Positions 25,636 to 35,404 of a stretch of DNA of 64,000 nucleotides are shown here, in pieces. The number at the start of each line of letters is the position of its first letter. Within the stretch, counting starts at the first letter, position 1. The translations under genes and the position numbers were made by a program. A model generated the notes under the pieces. That model had not been told where the DNA came from and ran no database searches. It saw only the letters and a list, made by a program, of their open reading frames with translations. The stretch is taken from the NCBI RefSeq assembly GCF_030518215.1, contig NZ_JAULRT010000032.1:186001-250000 (forward strand), written 5' to 3'. The DNA comes from Gilvimarinus algae (GTDB lineage Bacteria; Pseudomonadota; Gammaproteobacteria; Pseudomonadales; Cellvibrionaceae).

Positions 25636-27111
25636 ATGAGCCGCTCTCGGTTAATTGTCGCCGCTATCCTATGGATGAGCAGCGCCATGGCGCAGGCTTT
25701 TGATACGTTTATCACCCGCGATGAGCACCGCCTGATGGACGGCGATCAACCTTTCCGCTTTGCCGGTATTCACGCCCCCGAGTTGCATCGCATTGAAGAT
25801 GACGCCCGCGGCGTGTGCGAGGCGGACCCAAGGGGGTGGGGGCAGTACTTTCGCTGGCCCACGGCTGATGAGCAGGAAAACTGGATCAAGGCGCTGGTGA
25901 GAACTGGGCACAAGGCGATGCGCGTCTATGTGTTGTCGATTGAAACCCCCTACGATCGGGCTTGCGCTCGCGAGACGCACGTTCTCGGTCCGACCGCCCC
26001 CGGTGGCATGCCTAGACTCAATGAGGCGGCCATGGTGCATTACGACCGCATGATTTCACTGGCTGAAAAACATGGCCTGCGCTTGATTTTGCCGTTTGTG
26101 GATCACTGGAAGTGGTGGGGCGGGCGCGAGCAGTTGGCGGCGTTTTACAATGAAACGGCGGATGATTTTTACGCTACCGGCAGCCGTACCTATGCCGCCT
26201 ACCAAGATATTATTCGCCAGGTGATTAACCGCACCAACACGCTCACCGGCCGCCGGTACAAAGATGAAAAAGCCATACTGGCCTGGGAGACGGGCAATGA
26301 GCTCAAAGACTCTACCGAGCCGTTCGTAAAGAAAACCGCCGCCCTGATCAAGTCGCTGGATCAGAACCACCTGGTGATTGATGGCACCTACCTGACGGTC
26401 AATGCCTTCTCGCTCGCCGACCCCAATGTGGATATTATTTCCAATCACTTTTATACCACGAACGGCAACAATAACCCTGAGCAGGTGTTGGCTGATCTTA
26501 AGGCCATAGACGGAAAAAAAGTGTATTTGATCGGTGAGTTTGGCCTGCGCGACGCCGAAGGGCTGGACCGCATCATGCAAGCAGCGGTGCACACCGAGCA
26601 CAAGGGCGCTCGGGCGGCAGGTGCCTTTATTTGGGGCTTTCGTGGGCATCGACACAACGGAGGGTTCTACTGGCATAAAGAATACACCGGCCACTACAGT
26701 TACCGCTTGCCGGGCTTTCCCGAGGGGGAGTCCAACGAGGAAATGGCGGTTGTGAATTTGGTGCGCCGGGCGCAGGCGCAAATGGCCGGACTCGAGTCTG
26801 TCCCGCCTCTGCCCGTGCCAGAGGCGCCGATCTTGCGTGCGATCGTCGATCCGCGAGAACGCATCAATTTTATGGGTTCGCCCGTGGGGCGCTTTTACCG
26901 GATTGAGCGGGCTACTTCGGCGTCCGGCCCCTGGCAGGTGGCCGGTGATAAGGTGTCCGATGGTCTGCAGGCGTACCGACCGCTAGAGCAGGCTATTTTT
27001 GCCGATGACGCTGAACTGGTGCCCGGGCAGCCATACTACTATCGGGTCATAGCTATCAATGAGAGTGGCGAGTCGCCCCCATCCAATGTCCGGCAAGTGG
27101 TTTTGCCTTAA
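25636..27111 (+). CDS. Secreted GH5-type glycoside hydrolase (mannanase-like) with C-terminal FnIII-like domain
   Basis: The start is chosen at 25636 because AGGAG sits at 25626-25630 and a signal peptide begins there (cleavage near AMAQA, residues 17-21). The catalytic domain follows a (beta/alpha)8 pattern. The acid/base Glu222 is in WETGNEL and the nucleophile Glu301 in LIGEFG, matching family GH5; both are intact. The sequence most resembles endo-beta-1,4-mannanase or beta-mannosidase relatives, but the subfamily is uncertain. The last ~100 residues form an FnIII-like domain (YRIERATSASGPWQ, PYYYRVIAINESGES). The enzyme is secreted or periplasmic. A palindrome just upstream may be its operator. 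Confidence 0.83.
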   Translation: MSRSRLIVAAILWMSSAMAQAFDTFITRDEHRLMDGDQPFRFAGIHAPELHRIEDDARGVCEADPRGWGQYFRWPTADEQENWIKALVRTGHKAMRVYVLSIETPYDRACARETHVLGPTAPGGMPRLNEAAMVHYDRMISLAEKHGLRLILPFVDHWKWWGGREQLAAFYNETADDFYATGSRTYAAYQDIIRQVINRTNTLTGRRYKDEKAILAWETGNELKDSTEPFVKKTAALIKSLDQNHLVIDGTYLTVNAFSLADPNVDIISNHFYTTNGNNNPEQVLADLKAIDGKKVYLIGEFGLRDAEGLDRIMQAAVHTEHKGARAAGAFIWGFRGHRHNGGFYWHKEYTGHYSYRLPGFPEGESNEEMAVVNLVRRAQAQMAGLESVPPLPVPEAPILRAIVDPRERINFMGSPVGRFYRIERATSASGPWQVAGDKVSDGLQAYRPLEQAIFADDAELVPGQPYYYRVIAINESGESPPSNVRQVVLP

Positions 27112-27159
27112 TCGGGGTGCGCCGCTAGACTAGCTCAGACAGAAGTCCGGGGGCGCGCA

Positions 27160-27597
27160 ATGAAGCTGGTTAAAACAGCACGGGTATTGATAACAAACAG
27201 TTTGCCAGTGCTCCTGGGGGCGGCCCTGCTCGCCGGTTGTTCCAGTACGCCCTCCTACGGCAATGCCCCAGAGCAGCTCACCATCCGAATCCTGCCCAAT
27301 ACTAGCAAACAGTTTGTGTATCGCGTCGGTCTTTCTCCGACGATGGATCGTAACGTGAATCCGCAGGCGCGTCCCTCACGGGCGCCCGGTAAGCGTGATT
27401 ACCGGCGCCTGCAAGAGCGCACGGCTTATGTCGTGGCGGCAACCGGTTTTTGCCGCGAGGGCTATCTCGAGCTGGATTTTCGTCTGAGTAACTACGTGCA
27501 GTGGCTGCGGGGGGAGTGCCGTGAGGGCGCTTCAGAAGCGGACCTGCGAGCGTTTGCCGAGCGCAATACACTGCCGCTGAATAACCTGCCCCAGTGA
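27160..27597 (+). CDS. Small lipoprotein of unknown function
   Basis: This 145-residue protein has a clear lipobox, LLAGC, with Cys27. The mature part is about 118 residues, basic, and contains two later cysteines (GFCREGY and GECREGA) that could form a disulfide. I do not recognise a domain. It sits 48 bp after the GH5 gene and 43 bp before rlmI, on the same strand. It could be part of either transcript. Confidence 0.72.
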   Translation: MKLVKTARVLITNSLPVLLGAALLAGCSSTPSYGNAPEQLTIRILPNTSKQFVYRVGLSPTMDRNVNPQARPSRAPGKRDYRRLQERTAYVVAATGFCREGYLELDFRLSNYVQWLRGECREGASEADLRAFAERNTLPLNNLPQ

Positions 27598-27640
27598 GCA
27601 TCGGCTATACTCCGCAGCCAGCCACATTGCGGAGACCACC

Positions 27641-28837
27641 ATGAGCTTGCCAACCCTTTACCTCAACAGCCAGATGGATCGGCGTTTAAAGCGCGGCCAT
27701 CTGTGGATTTACAGCAATGAAGTGGATACCAAACGCTCGCCGCTAAAATCGCTGGAGCCGGGTACCCAGGTGCGCGTGGTCACCGCCAAGGAGCAATTGA
27801 TCGGTGTGGCTATGGTGAACCCGGCCAATCTGATTTGCGCCCGGCTTGTCAGCCGCACCGACCAGCCCATGGATGAAGAACTGTTGCGCGAGCGTTTGCG
27901 GCGCGCATTGCAGTTGCGAGACAAGGCCTTCCCCGATCCCTACTACCGGCTGGTGTTTGGCGACAGCGACTTATTGCCCGGCCTGGTGGTCGATCGATTC
28001 GCTGACTATCTCGTGGTGCAAATCGCTACGGCCGGCATGGAGGCGCTGCGCGATCTGCTGGTGCCGGTGCTGGTGGAATTGCTCAGCCCTAAGGGGATTT
28101 TGCTGGCCAACGATCACAGTGCGCGCGAGCTGGAGGGGTTGGAGCGCTACACGCAAGTGGCTTACGGCGAGGTGCCGGAATTGGTAGAGCTGGTGGAAAA
28201 TCAGACTCGCTTTCGTGTGCCGGTGCACGACGGGCAGAAAACCGGCTGGTTCTTTGATCACCGTGTCGGGCGCGAGCAGTTGCGTCGCTGGTCGGCGGGG
28301 GCGCGTGTACTGGATGTGTTTTCCTACATCGGTGGGTGGGGTGTTGAGGCTGCCACCGCCGGTGCGTCGCAGGTGCTGTGTGTCGATGCTTCGCAAAAGG
28401 CGGTAGCGCAAGTGTTGCAAAACGCTGCGCTCAATGGCGTATCTGAGAGAGTGCAGGCGCGCTGCGGCAAGGCGATTGAGGTGCTAAAGGCGTTGATCGC
28501 CGAGGGCGCCAGCTTCGATGTGGTGGTGCTAGACCCTCCGGCGTTTATCAAGCGGCGTAAGGATCAAAAGGCCGGAGAGGCGGCCTATCGCCACATCAAT
28601 GAGCTCGGGTTGCAATTATTATCGGACGGCGGCCTGTTGGTGTCCGCCTCCTGTTCCATGCACCTGGCTGAGGACACCCTGGTGGACATTGTGCGCGCCA
28701 GTGCCTGGAAGGCGGGTCGCTATGCCCGGATTATTCAGCGGCTGGGTCAGGGGCCGGATCACCCGGTTCATCCGGCGATTGTCGAGACGAACTATCTGAA
28801 AGCGGTGTTTGCCCGGGTGTTTGCGGATCCGCGCTGA
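27641..28837 (+). CDS. rlmI: 23S rRNA (cytosine-5-)-methyltransferase RlmI-type
   Basis: This 398-residue protein has an N-terminal PUA domain (about residues 5-85; RRLKRGHLWIYSNEV). A middle EEHEE-like region follows, then a class I SAM methyltransferase. Motif I is VLDVFSYIGGWG, motif IV is DPPAF and the catalytic cysteine lies in SASCSMH. The family methylates C1962 of 23S rRNA. A TATACT hexamer at 27606-27611 may be its -10 box, though no -35 is clear. Its last 107 bp overlap, tail to tail, the imelysin-like gene on the other strand. Confidence 0.9.
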   Translation: MSLPTLYLNSQMDRRLKRGHLWIYSNEVDTKRSPLKSLEPGTQVRVVTAKEQLIGVAMVNPANLICARLVSRTDQPMDEELLRERLRRALQLRDKAFPDPYYRLVFGDSDLLPGLVVDRFADYLVVQIATAGMEALRDLLVPVLVELLSPKGILLANDHSARELEGLERYTQVAYGEVPELVELVENQTRFRVPVHDGQKTGWFFDHRVGREQLRRWSAGARVLDVFSYIGGWGVEAATAGASQVLCVDASQKAVAQVLQNAALNGVSERVQARCGKAIEVLKALIAEGASFDVVVLDPPAFIKRRKDQKAGEAAYRHINELGLQLLSDGGLLVSASCSMHLAEDTLVDIVRASAWKAGRYARIIQRLGQGPDHPVHPAIVETNYLKAVFARVFADPR

Positions 28838-29888
28838 GTGTGTCGATGATGGCCTCCAGTAGCGCCTGTTCGGTTTGCTCCGCGTCTGTAGGCTCTGTTA
28901 GCGGGAGTTGCGCAAGTGTATGCAACTGCTCGCTGAGCCGGTTGATGTCGCCGATCAGCGGTATCGCCGCGCCATTGTTTGAGCCTTGAATAAAACGCCT
29001 CACTCCCTCGGCCAGCAATGGGTTTGTCGGGCAGTTGCTGGCGAACTCGCAGTGTGAGGCCGAAACCTCAGTGCTGGCGAACGCGTGCACCAGTGCCCGG
29101 CGCCACAGCTGCAGCCGGCTGTCTGGCGGCAGTCTGTTATAGATCCTCGCGCTTTCGCTGCCGGGGGATTGCCAGCGCTGCGCGAGCTCGCTTGCATCGT
29201 CACAGAGCAGTCGAGACACCAGCCTGAGCAGCTCCCGGCGTCGGTTCTCCGGTCGATCATGGGCATCGAGTGAGTCGGTGCCTGAGGTGGCTTTTGTGTA
29301 GTCGCCGGCCTGCCGCTCGCCCTGCTCGCCAAAGAGCAAAAACTCCAGTACATGCAGCCCCAGTGACGCTTCGTAGGATGAGGTCAGGCCATGCTGCTCT
29401 CGCAGATTGGTGCGGTTTATGTCCAGGGTAATGTCGTTCACGATGCCGCTGAACGGATAGCCTTGCACCGCATCCAGGTAACCTGCGGCTATGGGATAAG
29501 CGTCGATGGCGGCCAGGGTGTCGCTAAGCTCGGCAAATAAGTCCGGGCTGGTATCGGCGAGAGCCGTGACCGGTGCAGTGCCTAGCCACTGCTCGTGCAG
29601 TGATTGCCAGCGCTCTTGCGCTGCCTGCAGGTGTGTATCTGTGGGGGCTTCGAGAAACGCTAGGTTGGAAGCGTGGGCAATGTTGCAGGCTTGGGTGAAC
29701 TCAACCAGGCTGTCGCCGGCTCGCTGCCAGAGCGTCAGCGAGAATTGGCTGGCTTGCTCCGGCGAAAGCGCTGGCACCGTTGGCTCACTCGCTGGCGCGC
29801 TTTGTGCGGACTCATGTCCAGGCGCGGGTGAGCGTTCGCAGGCCGCGCTCAGTGCAAACAGTAAGATAAGAGCCAGCGGTCTGATCAC
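28731..29888 (-). CDS. Imelysin-family (M75-like) lipoprotein
   Basis: This 385-residue protein has a lipobox LSAAC with Cys17, so a lipid-anchored periplasmic or outer-membrane location is likely. The imelysin domain covers about residues 40-335. It carries the family GxHxxE motif as GLHVLE (177-182) and a YPFSGIVNDI segment. Imelysin relatives are linked to iron uptake, although peptidase activity is doubtful. The last ~45 residues are a Pro/Ser/Asp-rich tail, and the final 35 codons lie antisense to rlmI. Its start overlaps the stop of the upstream HAD gene as ATGA. Confidence 0.83.
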   Translation of the reverse strand: MIRPLALILLFALSAACERSPAPGHESAQSAPASEPTVPALSPEQASQFSLTLWQRAGDSLVEFTQACNIAHASNLAFLEAPTDTHLQAAQERWQSLHEQWLGTAPVTALADTSPDLFAELSDTLAAIDAYPIAAGYLDAVQGYPFSGIVNDITLDINRTNLREQHGLTSSYEASLGLHVLEFLLFGEQGERQAGDYTKATSGTDSLDAHDRPENRRRELLRLVSRLLCDDASELAQRWQSPGSESARIYNRLPPDSRLQLWRRALVHAFASTEVSASHCEFASNCPTNPLLAEGVRRFIQGSNNGAAIPLIGDINRLSEQLHTLAQLPLTEPTDAEQTEQALLEAIIDTLSADPQTPGQTPLSDSSSRQSPDEPGDPAPDPAAE

Positions 29889-30547
29889 TGGGCTTGCCTC
29901 AAATCAAGGGTGGGCCAGTTGCGTTCGCGGGCAATGGCGGCGAGTTGCGCGTCAGGGTTGACGGCCACCGGGTGGCTGACGGTTTCCAGCAGAGGTAAGT
30001 CGTTGATAGAGTCGCTGTAAAAGTAGCTGCCTGCAAGGCTGTGCGGCTGGTTTTTGAGCCATTGGTTCAGGTGTGTGATTTTGCCCGCGGCAAAGCAGGG
30101 CGTGCCGAGATAGTTGCCGGTGTAACGCCCATCCACCTGTTCTGGGTCGGTCGCCAGTATGTCGTCCACCCCAAGCTTCTGGGCAATGGGGCGGGTGATA
30201 AAACCGTTGGTGGCGGTAATAATCAGTAGGTAATCGCCCCGCTGTCGGTGCTCGGCCAGCAGCTGCTGGGCTGCTGGCAGGAGCATGGGTTCAATGGCGG
30301 TGGCCATAAAGTCCTGATGGATGCGCGCCCAGTCTTCGACTGAGCGCTGCGCCAGTGGCGCGAGGACAAAGCGGAGGTAGGCGTCGATGTCGAGTTCGGC
30401 GCGCTGGTAGTCCTGATAAAAGGCGTCGTTTTGTCGGCGGTACTGCGCTTCATCCACCAGCTTTTGCTCGATTAAAAATTCGCCCCAGCGGTGATCGCTG
30501 TCTCCGGCAATCAGGGTGTTGTCCAGGTCAAAAATCGCCAGTGCCAC
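29885..30547 (-). CDS. HAD-IB family phosphatase (SerB-like)
   Basis: This 220-residue protein starts at GTG 30547, chosen because GGAG lies seven bases upstream and the catalytic motif follows at once. Motif I is AIFDLDNTLIAGDSD, motif II the Thr/Asn in IITATNGFI, and motif III/IV includes FYSDSINDLPLL. The helical cap at about residues 20-100 fits subclass IB, like phosphoserine phosphatase. The natural substrate is unknown. It is translationally coupled to the imelysin-like gene. Confidence 0.85.
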   Translation of the reverse strand: MALAIFDLDNTLIAGDSDHRWGEFLIEQKLVDEAQYRRQNDAFYQDYQRAELDIDAYLRFVLAPLAQRSVEDWARIHQDFMATAIEPMLLPAAQQLLAEHRQRGDYLLIITATNGFITRPIAQKLGVDDILATDPEQVDGRYTGNYLGTPCFAAGKITHLNQWLKNQPHSLAGSYFYSDSINDLPLLETVSHPVAVNPDAQLAAIARERNWPTLDLRQAQ

Positions 30548-30756
30548 GCTCAGTCTCCGCTCAAAATGGCGTAGCATAGCGCCCGCAAGGCCGCATCGCC
30601 AGTCGCCGAGCCCGCACTGTGTGAGACGGGCCGTTTATTTCAAAGCCGGGCTCCGCGCTTAATTGCTGAGTTGACGGTATTTGTGGAACAATGCGGGGAG
30701 TTTCACTCTCCCCCGGCGAATGGGGAGCTTTACAGAACGAGTAACGGGTAAATGAT

Positions 30757-31254
30757 GTGATTGATGCCGACGGGTTTCGCCCGAATGTAGGGATAATTCT
30801 CAGCAATGACCGGGGGCAGCTGCTCTGGGCGCGGCGCGTAGGTGGACAGGATGCCTGGCAGTTTCCTCAGGGGGGGATTAACCCGCATGAAAGCCCCGAA
30901 CAGGCGCTCTATCGCGAGCTCGGTGAAGAGGTTGGCCTGATCGAGCAGGATGTGGATATTCTGGCCTGCACTCGCGGCTGGCTGCGCTACCGTTTGCCGC
31001 ACCGGCTGATCCGGCAAAACACTCAGCCTTTGTGTATTGGCCAGAAGCAAAAGTGGTTTTTGCTGCGCCTGCGCGGTGAGGATGCCAGCGTCACGCTCGA
31101 CAACGGTGGCCGGGCAGAATTTGATGATTGGCGCTGGGTCAGCTATTGGTATCCACTGGGTAAGGTGGTGGCTTTTAAGCGGGACGTCTATCGCCGGGCC
31201 CTGAAGGAGCTGGCTCCGATTCACAGCCGGCTGGAGCGTACCGGAAGCAGTTGA
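30757..31254 (+). CDS. rppH: RNA pyrophosphohydrolase
   Basis: This 165-residue Nudix hydrolase starts at GTG, followed by [17 protein letters not shown] typical of RppH. The Nudix box is complete: [23 protein letters not shown]. It removes pyrophosphate from the 5' end of mRNA and so triggers decay. It lies 72 bp upstream of ptsP, the same order as in Pseudomonas and E. coli. I expect co-transcription with ptsP. Confidence 0.95.
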   Translation: MIDADGFRPNVGIILSNDRGQLLWARRVGGQDAWQFPQGGINPHESPEQALYRELGEEVGLIEQDVDILACTRGWLRYRLPHRLIRQNTQPLCIGQKQKWFLLRLRGEDASVTLDNGGRAEFDDWRWVSYWYPLGKVVAFKRDVYRRALKELAPIHSRLERTGSS

Positions 31255-31325
31255 CAAGCGCTGGGTGTACGATGCTGAATCACAGACACGGCGGCCTGGC
31301 CGCCCTTGGGGAATGACGATTTCAA

Positions 31326-33599
31326 ATGGCCTCTATGCTTAACTCGCTGCGCAGTATCGTTCAGGAAGTTAATGCCGCTCGCGACCTGCATAAGGCGCTG
31401 GGCATTATCGTCACGCGCGTCAAACAGGCCATGCACACTCAGGTGTGCTCAGTGTATCTGCGCGACCCGGCGGGTGATTATGTGCTCATGGCAACCGACG
31501 GTCTCAAGACTGAGGCCGTCGGGCAGGTTCGTCTGGCGCGCAACGAGGGTCTTGTCGGACGGGTAGTGGCGCGCGAGGAACCGGTCAACCTCGAGGACGC
31601 CGAGTCCCACCCCAGCTACCAGTACTTTCCCGAAACGGGCGAAGAGCGCTTCAGCTCCTTTCTCGGGGTACCCATTATCCACCACCGACAGGTCCTCGGT
31701 GTGCTGGTGGTTCAGCAAATCGAGCGGCGCCGCTTTGATGAAGGTGACGAGGCCTTCCTGGTCACCATGTCGGCTCAATTGGCCGGCGTCATCGCGCACG
31801 CCGAGGCCACCGGCACCATGGTGGCGGTGGGTAAGGCCGCAGCCCAGGCCAAGTTTGCCGGTGTTTCCGGCGCTGCGGGCATTGCGATCGGTGAGGCGGT
31901 GGTGGTGGCGCCCTTGGCCGATCTTAAATCTGTACCCTACCAGCGCTGCGATGACATTGAGGCCGAGATCGCATTTTTTCAGCGCTGCCTGATGGCGGTG
32001 CGTCAGGATATCAAGGGTCTGGGTGAGCAGCTGGAAGAGCGGCTCAATCGCGAAGAGCGGGCGCTCTTTGATGCCTACCTCGCGATGCTCGACGATGCCT
32101 CGCTGGGCGGTGAAGTTATCGCCAAGATCAAAGAGGGCACCTGTGCGCCCTACGCCTGGAGCGAGGTTATTCTCGAGCATGAGAATACTTTTGCCAGCAT
32201 GAGTGATGCCTATCTGCGCGAGCGGGCCACCGATGTGCGCGACCTCGGCCGGCGGGTTCTCGCCTATCTGCAGGAGTCCAACCAGCACTGTAAGATCTAC
32301 CCGGACCAGACCATTCTTATCGGCGATGACTTGACGGCCTCGATGCTGGGTGAAGTGCCCGAAGACAAGCTGGTGGGTCTGGTGTCAGTGCAGGGCTCGG
32401 GTAACTCCCACGTTGCCATTTTGGCTCGTGCCATGGGAATTCCGACGGTGATGGGTGCGGTGGATTTGCCCTACACGCGCATGGACGGCCGCCCAGTGAT
32501 CGTCGATGGTTACAAGGGGGCGGTTTACAGTGACCCTGGCCCCCAAATGCTCAAGCACTATCGGGCCATAGCGCAAGAAGAGGAAGAGCTGGTCAAGGGG
32601 CTTGAGGCGCTTAAAGATCTGCCCTGTGAAACGCTTGATAAGTACCGCTTGCCGCTCTGGGTTAATACCGGGCTGATGACCGATGTAGTGCGCTCGCTCG
32701 AGCGCGGCGCTGAAGGTGTCGGCTTGTATCGCACCGAGGTGCCTTTTTTATTGCGCGACCGCTTTCCCTCAGAGGAGGAGCAGCGCACCATTTACCGCGA
32801 GCAGCTCGAGGCGTTTGCACCCCACACCGTGACCATGCGGACATTGGATATCGGTGGGGACAAGGCCTTGCCTTACTTCCCGATTCACGAGGACAACCCT
32901 TTTCTTGGTTGGCGGGGCATTCGCGTGACCCTGGACCATCCGGAGATCTTCCTGGCGCAAATCCGGGCCATGATGAAAGCCAGCAGCGGGCTGGATAACC
33001 TGCGAATTCTCCTGCCCATGATCAGTGCGGTGCATGAGCTCGAAGAGGCCAAGGCCCTGATCTACCGCGCCTACCACGAATTGCTGGAAGAGGGGTTCGC
33101 GGTCAAGTTGCCGCCGATTGGCGTTATGATCGAGGTGCCTGCGGCCGTCTATCAGGCGCGCGAACTGGCAGCTCGGGTCGATTTCCTGTCGGTGGGCAGT
33201 AATGACCTGACCCAGTATCTGCTGGCGGTGGACCGCAACAATGCCCGGGTGGCGGATCTCTACCAAGCTTTCCACCCGGCGGTGCTGCGCGCCTTGCAGC
33301 AGGTGGTGCTGGACGGTCACACCCAGGGCGTCAGCGTTGGCATCTGTGGCGAGCTTGCCGGTGATCCGGGCGCCGCAGTGATTTTGATGGCCATGGGCTA
33401 TGATGTGCTGTCTATGAACGCCACCAACCTGCCCAAGGTTAAGTCGGTGATCCGAGCGGTCAATCTCGAACAGGCCGAAGCCTTGCTAGACGATGTGATG
33501 CGCCTGTCTGATGCTGGCGAGGTGCGCTCTCGGATCGATCAGACCCTGCGTGAGGCGGGCGTCACCCGGGTAGTGCGGCCCCTGGAGGAGGGCGATTAG
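31326..33599 (+). CDS. ptsP: PTS-Ntr enzyme I (phosphoenolpyruvate-protein phosphotransferase)
   Basis: This 757-residue protein has an N-terminal GAF domain (about residues 15-165). The EI helical and phosphohistidine domains follow, with active His362 in GSGNSHVAIL. The C-terminal PEP-binding barrel carries the GVGLYRTEVPFL, VTMRTLDIGGDK, SVGSNDLTQY and GICGELAGD motifs. It phosphorylates NPr in the nitrogen-related phosphotransferase chain. Residues 1-3 may be surplus: the internal ATG at 31335 begins MLNSLRSIVQEVN, which matches the usual family start. Neither start has a strong ribosome binding site. Confidence 0.95.
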   Translation: MASMLNSLRSIVQEVNAARDLHKALGIIVTRVKQAMHTQVCSVYLRDPAGDYVLMATDGLKTEAVGQVRLARNEGLVGRVVAREEPVNLEDAESHPSYQYFPETGEERFSSFLGVPIIHHRQVLGVLVVQQIERRRFDEGDEAFLVTMSAQLAGVIAHAEATGTMVAVGKAAAQAKFAGVSGAAGIAIGEAVVVAPLADLKSVPYQRCDDIEAEIAFFQRCLMAVRQDIKGLGEQLEERLNREERALFDAYLAMLDDASLGGEVIAKIKEGTCAPYAWSEVILEHENTFASMSDAYLRERATDVRDLGRRVLAYLQESNQHCKIYPDQTILIGDDLTASMLGEVPEDKLVGLVSVQGSGNSHVAILARAMGIPTVMGAVDLPYTRMDGRPVIVDGYKGAVYSDPGPQMLKHYRAIAQEEEELVKGLEALKDLPCETLDKYRLPLWVNTGLMTDVVRSLERGAEGVGLYRTEVPFLLRDRFPSEEEQRTIYREQLEAFAPHTVTMRTLDIGGDKALPYFPIHEDNPFLGWRGIRVTLDHPEIFLAQIRAMMKASSGLDNLRILLPMISAVHELEEAKALIYRAYHELLEEGFAVKLPPIGVMIEVPAAVYQARELAARVDFLSVGSNDLTQYLLAVDRNNARVADLYQAFHPAVLRALQQVVLDGHTQGVSVGICGELAGDPGAAVILMAMGYDVLSMNATNLPKVKSVIRAVNLEQAEALLDDVMRLSDAGEVRSRIDQTLREAGVTRVVRPLEEGD

Positions 33600-33743
33600 C
33601 TCTTTGTGATTGCCGGTGTTTGTGGCGGCCCTTGGCCGTGTCGGGATCAATGCCAGCCGAACCTGTAAGCCCGCTTGCGGTTTCGCCGGTAAGATGCCGA
33701 TGTTATGATTGCCCGCACTTTTTGATCTGGCGCCCCACTCGTT

Positions 33744-34565
33744 ATGATTACCCACCCGAACATAGACCCTGTCGCCCTGTCCATTGGTCCGCTGGATATT
33801 CACTGGTACGGTATTACGTATCTTTTTGCCTTCGCCTCAGCCTGGCTGGTGGCGATGCACCGGGCGAAGCAGCCGGGATCTCCGGTCAGCCGTGCTCAGG
33901 TGGAAAACCTGATTACCTATGGCGCTTTCGGTGTGGTGCTCGGTGGCCGTTTTGGCTACGTGGTTTTTTACAATTTTGATACCTGGATGCGCGACCCGCT
34001 CTGGCTCTTTCGCCTTTGGGAGGGCGGCATGTCTTTCCATGGGGGGTTGGTCGGTGTGCTGCTGGCCATGCTGTTTTACGCGCATCGCATACGTTTACCC
34101 TATTTGACCCTCACCGACTTTGTTGCGCCCATGGTTCCACTGGGGCTGGCGTTTGGCCGACTGGGCAATTTTATTGGTCAGGAGCTCTGGGGTCGGCCGA
34201 CGGACCTGCCCTGGGCGATGGTGTTTCCCAAGGACCCCGAGCTGCTGCCCCGCCATCCATCGCAGTTGTACCAGTTTGCTCTTGAGGGTGTGGCCCTTTT
34301 TGTCATTCTCTTTTTGTTTTCCCGCAAGCCCCGGCCGGTGGGCGCTGTGAGCGGTGTGTTTTTAATTGGTTACGCTTGTTTTCGCATTCTTGCCGAGTTC
34401 GCACGTGAGCCGGACCAGCATATTCAGTTTGATCTGTTCGGTTGGGTCACGCGCGGCCAGCTGTTGAGTTTACCCATGCTTGCACTGGGTGTGGGGCTCT
34501 TGGCCTATGCCTACGCCACGCGCTCTCTGGCCAAGCCAGCGCCAATCGCGGAGCCGAAAAAATAA
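33744..34565 (+). CDS. lgt: Prolipoprotein diacylglyceryl transferase
   Basis: This 273-residue inner-membrane protein has about seven spans. Family signatures are seen at [34 protein letters not shown] (His of the HGGL motif) and [14 protein letters not shown]. It transfers diacylglyceryl from phosphatidylglycerol to the lipobox cysteine of lipoproteins, several of which are encoded nearby. The stop overlaps the thyA start by one base (TAATG), and lgt-thyA-folA form one operon. Confidence 0.96.
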   Translation: MITHPNIDPVALSIGPLDIHWYGITYLFAFASAWLVAMHRAKQPGSPVSRAQVENLITYGAFGVVLGGRFGYVVFYNFDTWMRDPLWLFRLWEGGMSFHGGLVGVLLAMLFYAHRIRLPYLTLTDFVAPMVPLGLAFGRLGNFIGQELWGRPTDLPWAMVFPKDPELLPRHPSQLYQFALEGVALFVILFLFSRKPRPVGAVSGVFLIGYACFRILAEFAREPDQHIQFDLFGWVTRGQLLSLPMLALGVGLLAYAYATRSLAKPAPIAEPKK

Positions 34566-35404
34566 TGAGACAGTATCTCGACCTGATGCGCGATGTGTTG
34601 GAAAACGGCAGTGATCGGGGTGATCGCACGGGTACGGGCACCCGCTCGGTATTCGGTCGTCAGCTGCGTTTTGATTTGCAGGCGGGCTTTCCTCTGGTTA
34701 CCACCAAAACCGTACACCTCAAGAGCGTTATCGTCGAGCTGCTGTGGTTCTTACAGGGGCGCACAGATGTGCAGTGGTTACAGGAACGCGGTTGTCGGAT
34801 CTGGAACGAGTGGGCGACCGAGGACGGTGAGCTAGGGCCGGTATACGGGAAACAGTGGCGCAGCTGGGCTTGTCCCGATGGATCAACGATCGATCAAATA
34901 TCCCAGGTCATAGAGCAGATCAAGACCAAGCCAAACTCACGTCGTCTGATTGTCAGCGCCTGGAATCCGGCCGATTTACCCGACGAATCTGTAAGCCCGC
35001 AGAAAAATGTCGCTGCTGGGCGTATGGCACTGGCGGCTTGTCATACCCTCTTTCAGTTTTATGTGGTCGATGGCAAGCTTTCCTGCCAGCTCTACCAGCG
35101 CAGCGCCGATTTGTTTCTGGGGGTGCCGTTCAATATCGCCAGTTACGCTCTGCTGACACACATGATCGCCCAGCAGTGTGATCTCGACGTTGGTGATTTC
35201 GTCCATACCTTTGGCGATTGCCACCTCTATCATGATCATCTGACGGACGACATCGTCTATGCGCAGTTGGCGCGCGAGCCCCGCCCTCTGCCGCAGTTGT
35301 GCATTGCCCGGCGGCCAGAGTCCATCTTCGATTACCAGCTCGAAGACTTTACGTTTGACGGCTATGACCCACACCCGCGCATTACCGCGCCTATTTCGGT
35401 ATGA
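34565..35404 (+). CDS. thyA: Thymidylate synthase
   Basis: This 279-residue enzyme converts dUMP to dTMP with methylene-tetrahydrofolate. Recognisable segments are [29 protein letters not shown], the nucleophile Cys159 and [26 protein letters not shown]. Compared with the 264-residue E. coli enzyme it has an insertion of about 15 residues at about 140-152 ([16 protein letters not shown]). The residue before Cys159 is Ala rather than the common Pro. The start is fixed by the TAATG junction with lgt. It is coupled to folA, which regenerates its oxidised cofactor. Confidence 0.95.
   Translation: MRQYLDLMRDVLENGSDRGDRTGTGTRSVFGRQLRFDLQAGFPLVTTKTVHLKSVIVELLWFLQGRTDVQWLQERGCRIWNEWATEDGELGPVYGKQWRSWACPDGSTIDQISQVIEQIKTKPNSRRLIVSAWNPADLPDESVSPQKNVAAGRMALAACHTLFQFYVVDGKLSCQLYQRSADLFLGVPFNIASYALLTHMIAQQCDLDVGDFVHTFGDCHLYHDHLTDDIVYAQLAREPRPLPQLCIARRPESIFDYQLEDFTFDGYDPHPRITAPISV

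Noticed and set aside
34442-34564. Longer N-terminus for thyA starting at 34442
   Set aside because: It would overlap lgt by over 120 bp and add a non-homologous extension; the TAATG junction gives the usual start.
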